Shown one piece after another: positions 54,958 through 64,000 of a stretch of DNA of 64,000 nt. The notes below the pieces were generated by a model. The model saw only the letters and a program-made list of their open reading frames with translations, was not told the DNA's origin and did not search any database. Origin of the DNA: Erinaceus europaeus (taxonomy: Eukaryota; Chordata; Mammalia; Eulipotyphla; Erinaceidae); NCBI RefSeq assembly GCF_950295315.1, contig NC_080180.1:64427411-64491410 (forward strand), given 5' to 3'. How positions within the stretch are numbered: position 1 is the first letter of the stretch; every line of letters begins with the position of its first letter. Made by a program: the position numbers and the translations under genes.

Positions 54958-55222
54958 ATTGGCACTGGGCGGTGGTGCACCCAGTTATATGCACATAGTA
55001 CTAAGTGCAAGGACCCATAGAAGGATCCTGGTTCGAGCCCAGGCGAGGGTCACTTCACAAGTGGTGAAGCAGGTCTGCAGGTGTTTCTCTCTCCCCCTCT
55101 TTATCTCCCTTCCTCTCTAATTTCTCTCTGCCCTATCCAATAAAATGCAAAAGATAGCCACCAGAAGCAGTGGATTTGTAGTGCCGGTGCCAATCCCCAG
55201 AAACAATCCTGGAGGCAAATAA
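54958..55222 (+). mobile_element. SINE type C, plus strand
   Basis: 'ggcactgggcggtggtgcacccag', 'tcctggttcgagccc', 'agtggtgaagcaggtctgcagg', a pyrimidine tract and 'tatccaataaaatgc' are followed by the extension 'gccaccagaagcagtggatttgtagtgcc...acaatcctggaggc'. An AAATAAAC tail completes it. Confidence 0.88.
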
Positions 55223-55229
55223 ATAAACA

Positions 55230-56940
55230 AATAAATAAACCAACAAAATAAAACACAACACAAATTGTGTAGTTCTCTCCATGGTATGTTTCAATGAGGC
55301 CTTCCTGATGAAGCTTATACTGTAAAAGAAAGGTCACAGAAAGTATTTGGGGATAATGAATGTGAAGAGGAAGTCATCTTTGGATTCAGGATAGCTGAGA
55401 AAGAAGGACTAGGCCTGTTGATATTGCTAGAAAATAAGTTTTAATTTGGAGTTTATAATGAACTGTTTTATTATTTTTATAAAAGTGACCTCTTTATAAA
55501 ATTGAAGAGGCATGCCTTCTCCTTTTGCAAGACTAATGCATTAATAATTGTCAGCTTGCAATTAGACGACGAGCAGGCTTTCAGTTCTCCTAACTTTCCT
55601 CTACCACAATGGCACATGAAAAGAAGTGCCCTGGACAGATGGGAAATTAGCATGTCATAAAAATCTACACTAGATTGGCTGTTGCTGTCAATCTCCTGAA
55701 AGTAATTACACCATGATGACTTTTCCTGAAAATTACTGTGGACTTACAAGGGAAAATATTATGCATATAAGACAAACAACACTGCAAACACTTATCTTTG
55801 TCTTCCAGTGGTATCTTCTTGTTTGTCAGGCCAGTGACTTTTCCATTATTTCTGCATGCAGGTTGCACGCAAAGATTTTGCTTGGGAAGAAGAAGTTGTG
55901 TGGATACAGGTGTGTGGCGTGATCACCTACTCTGATTCTTAGGTGCTGCTAACTGCTGTTGGTTGGCCAGAACCAGAGTTTACCACTTCCCCCAAAGTGT
56001 GCCTCTTACCTCAAGCTTTTGCAGCAAGGGTTGTCTATAGAGAGTCCTGAGATGAGGTAAATATTTGCAGGGTCAGAAAGGCGTTAGAATCCTCAGATCT
56101 CCATAGGCCATCGGTGGGTGATGTGTTTGCTGCTATAGAAAGAAAGACCTTATTGGGTCAATAGCTTGCAAAGGAGAAGCAGCTGAACAGTCTGAGGTGA
56201 CAATTAGCACACAGTGGCATGGAGACTGCAGGTGTCTGCAAGCATGCTTCCTTTCCCCAGTCCTCCTGAATCCTGGCCAAGGGTGCCTTCTGAGACAGAG
56301 CTTGGTGGTCTATGGCTTCCTTCTCTCAGTTGAATGCAGTTCATCTTCCTCAAGCCCAGCACTCCTGACATGGGGTTGGATGATTCTATGTTGGAGAAGT
56401 GGTCTTGTGTGTTGCAAAATTCACATTCTGGTCTTTACCTTCTAGATGCCAAGAGCACTTGCACTGGTCAGGGTGGCCACCAAGTCTGGACACGTCATAT
56501 GTATTGCTTCCGGCTGCTGTTCATTGTCTTGTGTGTGGGATTTTGCGTCTTTCACCTTCATGCTACAACAGTCCCCTGGAGGAAACCATAATGGGTTTGA
56601 CCTTCATGAAGTTGGGTGAAAGATAGAAGCCTGAGGGTTCCAGTGGAAAAACATATACAGAAAAAGAAGAAGCCACTGCTTCAAAGGTCTCTTCCCCACC
56701 AGTCATACATGCATATGTAAAGCAATATGTTCACTAGAATCTTGAATGAGTCCCTGGACAGAACTGCAGAAACAGATTGGTTTCACAAAATCTGTTTACT
56801 CTGACCTATATTTTGAGCCCTGTAACTTTTTTTTTTTAGGAGCTAAAACATTGAGCACACTCTGGAAGAAAAAAGATACACAGAGCAGGTATGTTCATTC
56901 TCATCAATTAGTTGCAACACAGCTCAAGATAATCAATTAT
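55230..56940. other. SINE-free unique sequence with a TAAT-rich patch
   Basis: About 1.7 kb has no recognisable repeat. At 55531-55565 the string 'actaatgcattaataattgtcagcttgcaatta' has several TAAT/ATTA cores. Open frames at 56197-56626 overlap in three phases with no known domain. Confidence 0.45.
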
Positions 56941-56977
56941 TAATCTCTGAAATATTTTTGGAACAGAATAATGGAAA

Positions 56978-56990
56978 TACACACACACAC

Positions 56991-57041
<51 letters not shown>

Positions 57042-57043
57042 AT
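56978..57043 (+). repeat. Compound (AC)n(AT)n microsatellite
   Basis: About 40 bases of CA repeat are followed directly by about 18 bases of TA repeat. Confidence 0.95.
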
Positions 57044-57479
57044 GCATATATGTGAATTTATACATGGTGATTCATGTATATGTATATGTACATGTATATA
57101 TTTAATTTTATGCTATTCACAGTTTTCAATTTGTCACACTTGTAAAATCCCCAGGACTGGCAAGTTCAGTTTTCTTCTAGGTGAGACCACTCTAAGTCCC
57201 TGTTTAGGTCATCTGGCAGGAGAAGATGCTCTCGTGCTTGCATTCTGCTTTCTTCTCCTGCACAGCTAGCCTTTAACACCCCTATAACTTCTGTACAAGT
57301 GTATATGTCAATTTTGTGTCATCTTATACAGTGGAGTAAGATCCTAACCATGGAGAAGTAACTGTCTATTTTGTGAGACCCTAGAGAAACCATCAAGTTT
57401 ATGACTATATGTGTATATATGAACACATGTATGATACTTTAAACAAACAATTTCTGTTTGTTTTCATCAGAGGATTTGT

Positions 57480-57596
57480 TTGCTGTTAAAAGGAGAAGTA
57501 GAGAAAGAGACAGACCAGATCTCCACTCACCTCTGGCAAAAGGTCTTGCTGGGAACTGAACCTATATCCTCTGGCCCCAGAGGTATACAAGAGGGT
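57480..57596 (-). mobile_element. Older SINE, left part, minus strand
   Basis: 'gagaaagagacagaccagatctccactcacc' and 'gctgggaactgaacctatatcc' look like a reversed, diverged SINE middle and B box. The SINE seems to continue at 57880-57920 ('gagactgaactatcacccc') after a younger type A insertion. Confidence 0.5.
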
Positions 57597-57600
57597 GTTC

Positions 57601-57603
<3 letters not shown>

Positions 57604-57647
<44 letters not shown>
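57604..57647 (+). repeat. (ATT)n microsatellite at a SINE tail
   Basis: About 14 perfect TTA/ATT units occupy the position of the A/T-rich tail of the minus-strand SINE that follows. Confidence 0.95.
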
Positions 57648-57649
<2 letters not shown>

Positions 57650-57877
57650 TCCCTTTTGTTGCCCTTGTTTTATTATTGTAGTTATTATTATTGTTATTGA
57701 TGTTATCATTGTTGGATAGGACACAGAGAAATGGAGAGAGGCGGGGAAGACAGAGAGGGGGAGAGAAAGATAGACACCTGTAGACCTGCTTCACTGCCTG
57801 TGAAGCGACCCCCCCTTGCAGGTGGGGAGCCAGGGGCTCAAAACCAGGATCCTCACACTGGTCCTTGCGCTTTGACA
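57648..57877 (-). mobile_element. SINE type A, minus strand, nested in an older SINE
   Basis: It starts 'aattcccttttgttgcccttg' and stops at 'ggtccttgcgctttg', lacking the last ~40 bases of the head. ACAAGAGGGTGTTCTT and ACAAGAGGCTATTCTT on either side are a likely, slightly diverged target duplication. Confidence 0.88.
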
Positions 57878-57932
57878 AGAGGCTATTCTTAGAGACTGAA
57901 CTATCACCCCAGTCTTAAGAAGGAATTTTTTT

Positions 57933-58471
57933 TTATTTATAAAAAGAAATCATTAGAGTGTCCTGCAGTAGTGCAGCAGGTTAAGCGCACATGGCATGAA
58001 GCACAAGGAACAGTGTAAGGATCCTGGTTCGAGCCCCCGGCTCCCCACCTGCAGGGGAGTAGCTTCACAGGTGGTGAGGCAGGTCTGCAGGTGTCTTATC
58101 TTTTTCTTCCCCTCTCTGTGTTCCCCTCCTCTCTCCATTTCTCTCTGTCCTCTCCAACAGCAAGCACAATGATAATGACCACAAGGATGATAAAAACAAC
58201 AGGGGCGACAAGGGGGAAAAAAGTGGTCTCCAGGAGCAGTGGATTTATGGTGCAGGCACTGAACCCCGGCAATAACCCTGATGGCAAAAGAAAGGAGACA
58301 CTAACAAAACCATAGGATAAGAGGGGTACAATGCCACACAATTCCCACCACCAGAACTCCGTATCCCATCCCTTCCCCTGACAGCTTTCCTATTCTTTAT
58401 CCCTCTGGGAGCATGGACCCAAGGCCATTGTGGGATGCAGAAGGTGGAAGGTTTGGCTTCTGTCATTGCTT
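57933..58471 (-). mobile_element. Element X copy 4 (5'-truncated), split by a SINE
   Basis: The shared module is visible on the minus strand at 58300-58471 ('ctatggttttgtta', 'cagaggg', 'gaagccaaacc'). Its A-tail appears as the T-run at 57928-57937. AAGAAGGAATTTTT and AAGAATGAATTTTT flank the whole unit (57919 and 58472). A SINE inserted in the tail separates the two parts. Confidence 0.75.
57955..58286 (+). mobile_element. Composite SINE: type A body with type C extension, plus strand
   Basis: The head is 'gtcctgcagtagtgcagcaggttaagcgcac', with a full type A body and a shortened linker ('gatgataaaaacaacaggggcgacaagggg'). The type C extension 'ggtctccaggagcagtggatttatggtgcagg...gcaataaccctgatggc' follows. 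It is nested in the tail of element X copy 4. Confidence 0.9.
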
Positions 58472-58489
58472 CAAGAATGAATTTTTAAC

Positions 58490-59150
58490 TTAATATCAAA
58501 ATAAGTTTGTGGGGGTCAGAATAAGTTAGATGGCAGTAAGGATTCTGCAGTAAAACTTCTAAGTGCATATTCCTTCTCAAGTACACATGCTATGGACAGA
58601 ATGTTCTCTATAAAAGACATTTCAAAGAGCTCAGAACAAATATGACACTTTTTTGTTATCTTTAACACACGTCACCTCGGAAGTATAAGAAAGCGCTCTA
58701 AAATCATTATGATCCCTGCAAGGAAGTCGCCACTTCTTAGCTAGGCTTCAGCTCCCATATGTCCCTTCCCAGCAGCTTGGAGAGTGTTGATGGAGTGAAG
58801 GGGTGTGTTCCTCACTCATTCTCACATTCCACATTTTCATATCATCCTCCTGCTATTTGAAACATTCTCTCTCGGGTTTTCAGGGCCTCCTCTTCATGTT
58901 TTCAAAGACATAGTTAAGGGTTATATGTTTTTTTTTCCTTACTACTGAACATATGGGGAAGTTTTATAGGTTTTTTTTTTTTCCCCTACTCACTCAATAT
59001 TAACTTTTGAAATGTTTGTCATGAGTGACACATTTTGCTATTTTTTTTTCCTGTCTATTAACTTAATGTTCACTTTTGGAATGTTTGTGGTGAATGACAA
59101 CTAGTTTGCTAGTTTAGATTAACAGCAAGATTAAAAATATCTAATGACAA
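58490..59150. other. Unique sequence, no gene seen
   Basis: T-runs at 58930 and 58972 and an imperfect local repeat ('cttttgaaatgtttgtcatgagtgaca' / 'cttttggaatgtttgtggtgaatgaca', near 59003 and 59074) are the only features. The repeat suggests a small, old tandem duplication of about 70 bp. Confidence 0.5.
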
Positions 59151-59153
59151 GTA

Positions 59154-59337
59154 TCTTTTATTTATTTCTAATAAGACAAAGAGAAATTGAGAGGGGTCGG
59201 GAAAGTATAGGAGAGAGAAAAAAAGACACCTGCAGTACTGCTTCACTGCTCGTGAAGCTTATTTCCTGCAAGTGGGGACCAAGGGCTTGAACCTGGGTCC
59301 TTGTGCGTGCTAACATATGCACTCAAACTGTCCCTTA
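59154..59337 (-). mobile_element. SINE type B, minus strand
   Basis: 'ttttatttatttctaataagacaaagagaaattgagagg', 'actgcttcactgctcgtgaagctt', 'gggcttgaacctgggtcc' and 'aacatatgcactcaaac' give the reversed type B order. Confidence 0.83.
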
Positions 59338-59635
59338 TAATAATTATTATTTTAAAGCAAGATTTTCTATCTCACTGAGTTATTAAGTTAACAAAGAAAC
59401 ACAAGATCAGATATCTCTAGTATTCATACATTCATCCACTCACCCATCCATCTGTTGACAACAATTAACTGAACATCTACTCTGATTGCAATGAGACAGA
59501 GATCATGCTAGAAACTAGGGTAGTAAAGTCTTTCTGATCTAAAGCCACTGAAACATGTATACTAATTATTCATGCAAATAAACATATGTATGTATAATTA
59601 TTTGTCAAGTTTAGACAAAAGGAAATACACATATT

Positions 59636-59925
59636 GGGAGTCAGGCGGTGGCACAGCAAGTTAAGCGCACGTGGCGCAAAGCACAAGGACCGGCATAAGG
59701 ATCCCGGTTCGAGCCCCCGGCTCCCCACCTGCAGGGGAGTCGCTTCACAGGCGGTGAAGCAGGTCTGCAGGTGTCTGTCTTTCTCTCCTCCTCTCTGTCT
59801 TCCTCGCCTCTCTCCATTTCTCTCTGTCTTCTCTAACAACAACGACATCAATAACCACAACAATGTCAAACAAGGGCAACAAAAGGGAAAATAAATGAAT
59901 AAATATAAAAAAAGAAAAAATTAAA
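59636..59925 (+). mobile_element. SINE type A, plus strand, with target duplication
   Basis: A near-consensus full-length copy (GGGAGTCAGGCGGTGGCACA, B box GGTTCGAGCCCCC) is flanked by GAAATACACATAT / GAAAATACACATAT. Good CpG retention indicates youth. Confidence 0.95.
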
Positions 59926-59944
59926 AAAAAGAAAATACACATAT

Positions 59945-61178
59945 AAGGTCTGTGCATTTATATATGAATGAGTATATATTTATGCTGAGTACATGTATGT
60001 ATACATCAAACATGAATCTCAGTTATCTTTGAAGCATGTTCTATCGCTCGGTATGACAAAGGTCATAGTAACTTTATGAGCTTCTACAAAACTTCCCTGA
60101 AGTTACTGGAGAGACATTTCAAAGTTCTCTGGTGTGATAGATACTTTTTAACACACGTTACATCTGACCTTAATTCTTGTTTTCTTTAAGACTCATACAC
60201 ACGTGGTCTTAGTGAATGAGACCATGCTCTTTGGGGCAGTAAATCTGCCCATTACTGACCTTGGCTCTGGTGGTTCTGTGTCTTTCCTTCCCGGTAAAGG
60301 TGATTCAGTTGTCACTGGAAAGACATTTTTCTAAATAAATGAGAACCATCTCAGGTTTACGCCTCTCTGGAGAAAGAGGTAGAGAAGAAAAAAGGGGAGT
60401 ATGAAAGACAATGATCACAAAAATTACAAATATAAATATAAATATAAATCACTAATGGTGATTCAGAATGTGTTTAATTACTGTTTACATTCTATAGCTG
60501 TGCTTGGACAGCAGAATTTATCTCAGATTCCTGAAGGCAAGAGAAAATGCTCTTATTGCCTCACAGTTTCTTCATATCATGACCTGAATGTGTTTCTAGT
60601 GAAGCCCAAACTTTACACAAAAGCCCGATATCTGTTTGACTTTCAGACACTTAAATTAATAAAATGGGTCAAGATGAGGGTATATTTGCAGTTTTCCTTC
60701 GAAGAAAATGCTGCTAGAATATGAACACATTTAAGTAACATAGTAAACCATCGTAACTTCCTAAAACTCAGCTAATTAAGGCAAGTGTGAAGGTCACCAA
60801 CACAGACTTTAAGTTCTCACGAAAATACAATGATCACACTTTCTTCAGAAACAGAAGATAAGTCAGTGAAACCTCCGGGGTTGCTGAAGGAATAGTGAAG
60901 AACTGGGAAGAACTGGTTGTCCAGCATGCTTTCACTTGACTACTTTGACTCTGTCCATCTTGGCACCCTTAATTTTCTGTGTCAGCTTAACCGAGGCATA
61001 AATACCCACATCTCTGGATGAATATTAATTCTGAGTATCTCCGTGAGAGTGTTTCCAGACAATATTAGCTTTTGAATTAGTAGAAGGACTCAAGTAAGTT
61101 GGCTTCTTCACTGAGGAAGGTCTCATTCACTCCACTGATGATCAAATCCAGCAAGGGCTGGTTAAGGAAGAGCTTTCT
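59945..61178. other. SINE-free unique sequence
   Basis: About 1.2 kb has no recognisable repeat except a short AAATAT repeat near 60423. A 107-codon frame (60401-60724) has no known domain. Confidence 0.5.
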
Positions 61179-61190
61179 CTTTGCCTGGCT

Positions 61191-61287
61191 TCTTCTTCTT
61201 CTTCTTCTTCTTCTTCTTCTTCTTCTTCTTCTTCTTCTTCTTCTTCTTCTTCTTCTTCTTCTTCTTCTTCTTCTAGCGTTTGCCCTG
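61191..61287 (-). mobile_element. Vingi 3' stub: 14 bp of element plus a long (GAA)n tail
   Basis: On the plus strand about 82 bases of perfect TTC repeat are followed by CTAGCGTTTGCCCT, identical to the 3' end (stop codon and last codons) of the Vingi copy at 31.5 kb. An 11-bp target duplication, TTTGCCTGGCT, flanks the insert (61180-61190 and 61288-61298). It is therefore a true insertion truncated after about 14 bases of body, with a tail of about 27 GAA units. A poly-leucine frame across the repeat is an artefact. Confidence 0.88.
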
Positions 61288-61483
61288 TTTGCCTGGCTAT
61301 CTTGGTGCTAGAGCAGTATCTCCTCTGCTTTTGGACCTGATCTTAAACTAGAATGGACATCATTCTCTCTCAAAATTCCCACACCTTTGGATTCAAGGAT
61401 GGATTTCTGTTCTATAACAGATGATTCATTATAATAAATCTTTCTTTCTCTCATTAAACATGTGTAGGTGGAAAGATGTATGA

Positions 61484-61506
61484 ATAATATATATATATAT
61501 ATATAT
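61484..61506 (+). repeat. (AT)n microsatellite
   Basis: A short perfect TA dinucleotide run of about 20 bases. Confidence 0.93.
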
Positions 61507-61914
61507 TCCCATAATTCTATCTTTAAGTCTGTCCCTGTGGATAGAATGTCCATTTTGCTGACTGTACGCTCCACTCCAGCAGAACTTCAAAATATTTGCT
61601 CACCAAAGATGATCACAACCCTCATTTAATCACCAGTGGAATAAATTACTTCTACCACCTTGAACATAAAGCAAACATTTAGGTTTGAGTTACATGAGAC
61701 AGGAATATTTGTACAACACATTGGTATATAACAGATGTATCTATTTTGTAGACATTTTCTAAACTAAGTATTTAATTTGAAGATTCTAAGCCAGATCCAA
61801 GACAGAAAATATAACTCTGTCCCCCACATGGGAGCCCTGTGTGGTGCATATAAGAGTCTACCTTTCAGTTGTTTTTGTTTTGTTTTTTTAGAGTAGCACA
61901 ATTAATTTTTCACA

Positions 61915-62088
61915 TTTATATTTTTCTGACACCAGGGTTGTCACTAGGGCTTGGTGTTTGCACAAACCCACCTCTCCCAGCAGTAATTTTTACCTTTTTT
62001 CCCTTTGATTTTTATGTTATAGAACAAATAGAATTTCAGATGGAAGGAGGAGATACAAAGGAAGAGAGGGAGAGTGAGGTGTGAAAGG
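61915..62088 (-). mobile_element. SINE type C, left part, split by an LTR
   Basis: 'ctgacaccagggttgtcactagggcttggtgtttgcac' is the reversed type C extension. 'gttatagaacaaatagaatttcag' and a purine tract follow, up to the LTR. The SINE continues at 62424. Confidence 0.78.
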
Positions 62089-62423
62089 TGTTGGTCTGCT
62101 TCTCAATTCTGCTTCTAAAACCCCTTCTGTTGCATTGCTTGACAGTTGTGGTCTATTTACATCATCATTGTTTTCACTGGTTTATTCCCCATTGGTTCGC
62201 ACTCTATTTTCCTTCTCCCCACCCCCAACCCAAGTACTTCCTCTTGCTGACACTTCCGCCTCAGGAGATATAAAAGACAGGGCTTTCTAATGAAAAGAGA
62301 TTAGAAGAGATTAGATTGTTGAACTGCATCCCCGCTCGTCAATAAAATTTGAACTGCATTCCCAGCTCAGCCATGAGTCCCTAGTTGTCTGTCTCCCATC
62401 CCTGAAGCTAGCCCGGCCCGGCA
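62089..62423 (+). mobile_element. Solo LTR, family 2, plus strand, nested in a SINE
   Basis: The 335-bp element starts TGTTGGTCTGCTTCTC and ends GCCCGGCCCGGCA. It has a TATA box (TATAAAAG, 62269-62276), AATAAA at 62341-62346 and the same U5 pattern as the LTR at 47.9 kb. AAAGG is repeated on both sides (62084-62088 and 62424-62428), a 5-bp match that may be a shortened 6-bp duplication. It splits a SINE purine tract, so it is younger than that SINE. Confidence 0.82.
62269..62276 (+). promoter_or_regulatory. TATA box of the family 2 LTR
   Basis: TATAAAAG lies about 65 bp before the LTR's AATAAA, consistent with a short R region. No downstream retroviral gene exists, so any activity would be as a solo promoter. 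Confidence 0.65.
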
Positions 62424-62434
62424 AAAGGGAGAGG

Positions 62435-62486
<52 letters not shown>

Positions 62487-62580
62487 TGTGGTACTGCTTC
62501 ACTAGACCTGAATCTTCCCTCCCTGCAGGTAGTGAAGAGGGGTCTTGAACTAAGGCATGTGTGTACTCAGCCCAGGCCTC
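62424..62580 (-). mobile_element. SINE right part with (GA)n(GACA)n expansion
   Basis: After the LTR the purine tract continues as GA repeats and then about 7 perfect ACAG/GACA units. 'gtggtactgcttcactagacc', 'ctgcaggtagtgaagaggggtcttgaac' and 'gtgtactcagcccagg' finish the reversed SINE. Confidence 0.82.
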
Positions 62581-62599
62581 CAAATTATCTTTTAAAAAA

Positions 62600-62770
62600 A
62601 ATTTCCAGATGCATTTGTTTCTTACAAGGGTGAGGAGGAGATAGCAAGAGAGAGCTAGGAGCACTGGCCATGTGGTGTAAGGTGGCACCAGGGATTGAAC
62701 CAACTGCCACTAGAGCCTCCGGCATGCAGGATGGTGCTCTTACAAGCTGGGATATATTCCAAGAGCCCCA
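62600..62770 (-). mobile_element. Older tRNA-like SINE, minus strand
   Basis: 'cttacaagggtgaggaggagatagcaagag', 'ggcaccagggattgaaccaactgcc' (reversed B box) and 'gctcttacaagctgggatatattcc' (reversed head) form a diverged SINE of another family. Confidence 0.58.
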
Positions 62771-63294
62771 CAGCTTTCTTCCTGTGTTCCCTGGACACTT
62801 GCACGCCTGGGTTCTCATGGTTGTAAGCCAGGATGGCAAGCCTGCCTGCTTTTGGAGTTTGTGTTTAATTCAGTGGCACGATCACTACTCTGCTGGTGCC
62901 TGACGCCAGCATGGAGCATGAAACAGTCCACAGAGTCTCAGACAAGCACACGTTTCATAGTTAGACATAGGCTGCTTCGTCTGTTCCTAAAGTAGATAAG
63001 TTGCCTCAGTAGCATCTTCAGCCTTCTAGAACATCAAAAGCAGCCAAGCACCCAAGGGCTGAAAGTGACTTTGGTCAGCAAAGTCCAAAGATACCGCCGA
63101 GAGGTTCGCAGACCCAAGCTCTCTGCATCTGCACATGACAACGCCTGAGGACGCGGCCTTGCAGACAATGCAGCATTTCCCTGCATCTTTGTCTCCTTTC
63201 AGCCTGAAGTTTGGTTTCAAGTGACATTATTCTCACCAGCAGAGCAGATGGAGACAGAGTAACGGAAAGGCCCCTTTACCAGGAGAGGTGAGGA

Positions 63295-63510
63295 GGAGCG
63301 GAACTGGCAAAATAGATCACTTGATTAGTGTAGGCTTTGCCATGTGTGCAACCCAGGATGGAGCCTGCCCTCATTGCACTGGAAGAAGTTTTGGTGTTGC
63401 AGTTTCTCCCTCACCTTCTCCCTTTCACACTCCTTCTCCCACTCCCTCTCTCCCTCTGTCTGAAAAAGTCAGTTTGGAGCACTGAAGCCTCAGAGATAAC
63501 CAGGGGGGAA
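63295..63510 (+). mobile_element. Type D SINE with pyrimidine tract, plus strand
   Basis: 'ggaactggcaaaatagatcacttgattag', 'gtgtgcaacccaggatggagcc', 'gaagaagttttggtgttgc', a pyrimidine tract, 'ctgtctgaaaaagtc' and a type C-like extension 'ggagcactgaagcctcagagataacc' occur in order. It is related to the copy at 41.2 kb. Confidence 0.65.
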
Positions 63511-64000
63511 AAAGGTGAGAAAGCCTCAGAGACCATTCTCAGTATTCTTAGACTTTCACAAATAGCTCTGGATGGGATATAGGTGTTGTCAGGAAAGAAT
63601 ATAGACTTCACAGACTTTTGTTCCTAGGAGGGGAAGGTACGGAACATAAGAGCTTCTTCCCCTCCCACTGTGAACATGGCTTGCTGTCATTAAAAATTAA
63701 GAAATGGGGCAACTTCTTGGGTGAATTTAGAATTTTTAATTTTCTCCTGGTGAATCGAAACCTCTATTCCTCTGTAGTGGACTCTTTAAAGCTTGCTAGT
63801 GTTATGTTGGCTCTAAAGACAATTTCAAGATTGTAATGTGGCCAACAAAGGCTTTTTGTTTCAATCATCTTTTCTTGATGTATTCTGGACAGCTCCTGTA
63901 CCTGATACCATGTGGGGACAGCAACGTGCTCTGTTGTTTGGAGTCCCTAATGTCTAGAACATGCCTTACTGTAGGTTTTGTGTCCATGCAATCCTTCCAT
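63511..64000. other. Unique sequence at the window edge
   Basis: No gene or named repeat is seen. Confidence 0.45.

Noticed and set aside
59420..59560. Possible ancient LINE 3' end ('cattcatccactcacccatccatc...aattaactgaacatctactctg')
   Set aside because: It is reminiscent of old mammalian LINE/MIR-type ends but too diverged to name by eye.
61099..61311. Poly-leucine small protein
   Set aside because: The leucine run is translated TTC/CTT microsatellite derived from a Vingi tail.

Overview
This is vertebrate nuclear DNA, almost certainly from a hedgehog (family Erinaceidae, e.g. Erinaceus or Atelerix). It is AT-rich, has no supportable host protein-coding exon, and is packed with interspersed repeats. 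Three observations point to hedgehog. (i) There are about 30 well-preserved copies of a tRNA-derived SINE with a CAA/TAA-rich linker and an ...AAAAGGGAAAATAAATAAA tail. (ii) There is a non-LTR retrotransposon ORF with a C-terminal CxC...H...C motif and a GAA-repeat tail that starts at its stop codon; I identify it as Vingi, a clade known among mammals from hedgehogs. (iii) There are several laurasiatherian-type L1 remnants with short A-tailed 3' ends. The species call is inference from these repeats; no gene anchors the locus.

Layout. 1-4.7 kb: an ancient L1, an ERV2-like LTR, SINEs and a MIR. 4.7-6.3 kb: a purine tract and two copies of an unclassified A-tailed retroposon, here called 'element X'. 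6.3-13.7 kb: SINEs, an ancient L1, purine microsatellites and a double hairpin. 13.7-15.0 kb: the best L1 ORF2 remnant (minus strand). 15-27.7 kb: SINEs, a second L1 3' end, a MIR, and a Vingi fragment nested inside a SINE (21.8-22.0 kb). 27.8-30 kb: a solo LTR with a perfect 6-bp target duplication, a second unrelated LTR, and old L1 sequence. 31.4-33.3 kb: the longest Vingi copy, then an L1 3' end containing a tailless half-tRNA pseudogene. 33.8-44.3 kb: SINEs, a 1-kb element X copy, microsatellites and L1 scraps. 44.4-47 kb: mostly unique sequence with a TAAT-rich island. 47.2-48.7 kb: two solo LTRs and a recent 124-bp tandem duplication. 49-61 kb: long unique stretches alternating with SINEs. 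61.2-64 kb: a GAA/TTC microsatellite that is the tail of an almost completely truncated Vingi copy, then an LTR nested in a SINE.

The elements record a history of nested insertion rather than working together as genes. L1 machinery probably moved the A-tailed SINEs, element X and the tRNA fragment. Vingi moved itself, leaving GAA tails. LTR elements recombined to solo LTRs. All open reading frames I checked are either inside these repeats, run through microsatellites, or have no recognisable family. Exact repeat family names other than Vingi, L1 and MIR are deliberately not given. SINE types are labelled as follows. A: long linker, ...GGGCAACAAAAGGGAAAATAAA tail. B: short, pyrimidine tract then AATAAATA. 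C: 3' extension containing GCCAGGAGCAGTGGATT and CAATAACCCTGGAGG. D: short, older tRNA-like fragments.
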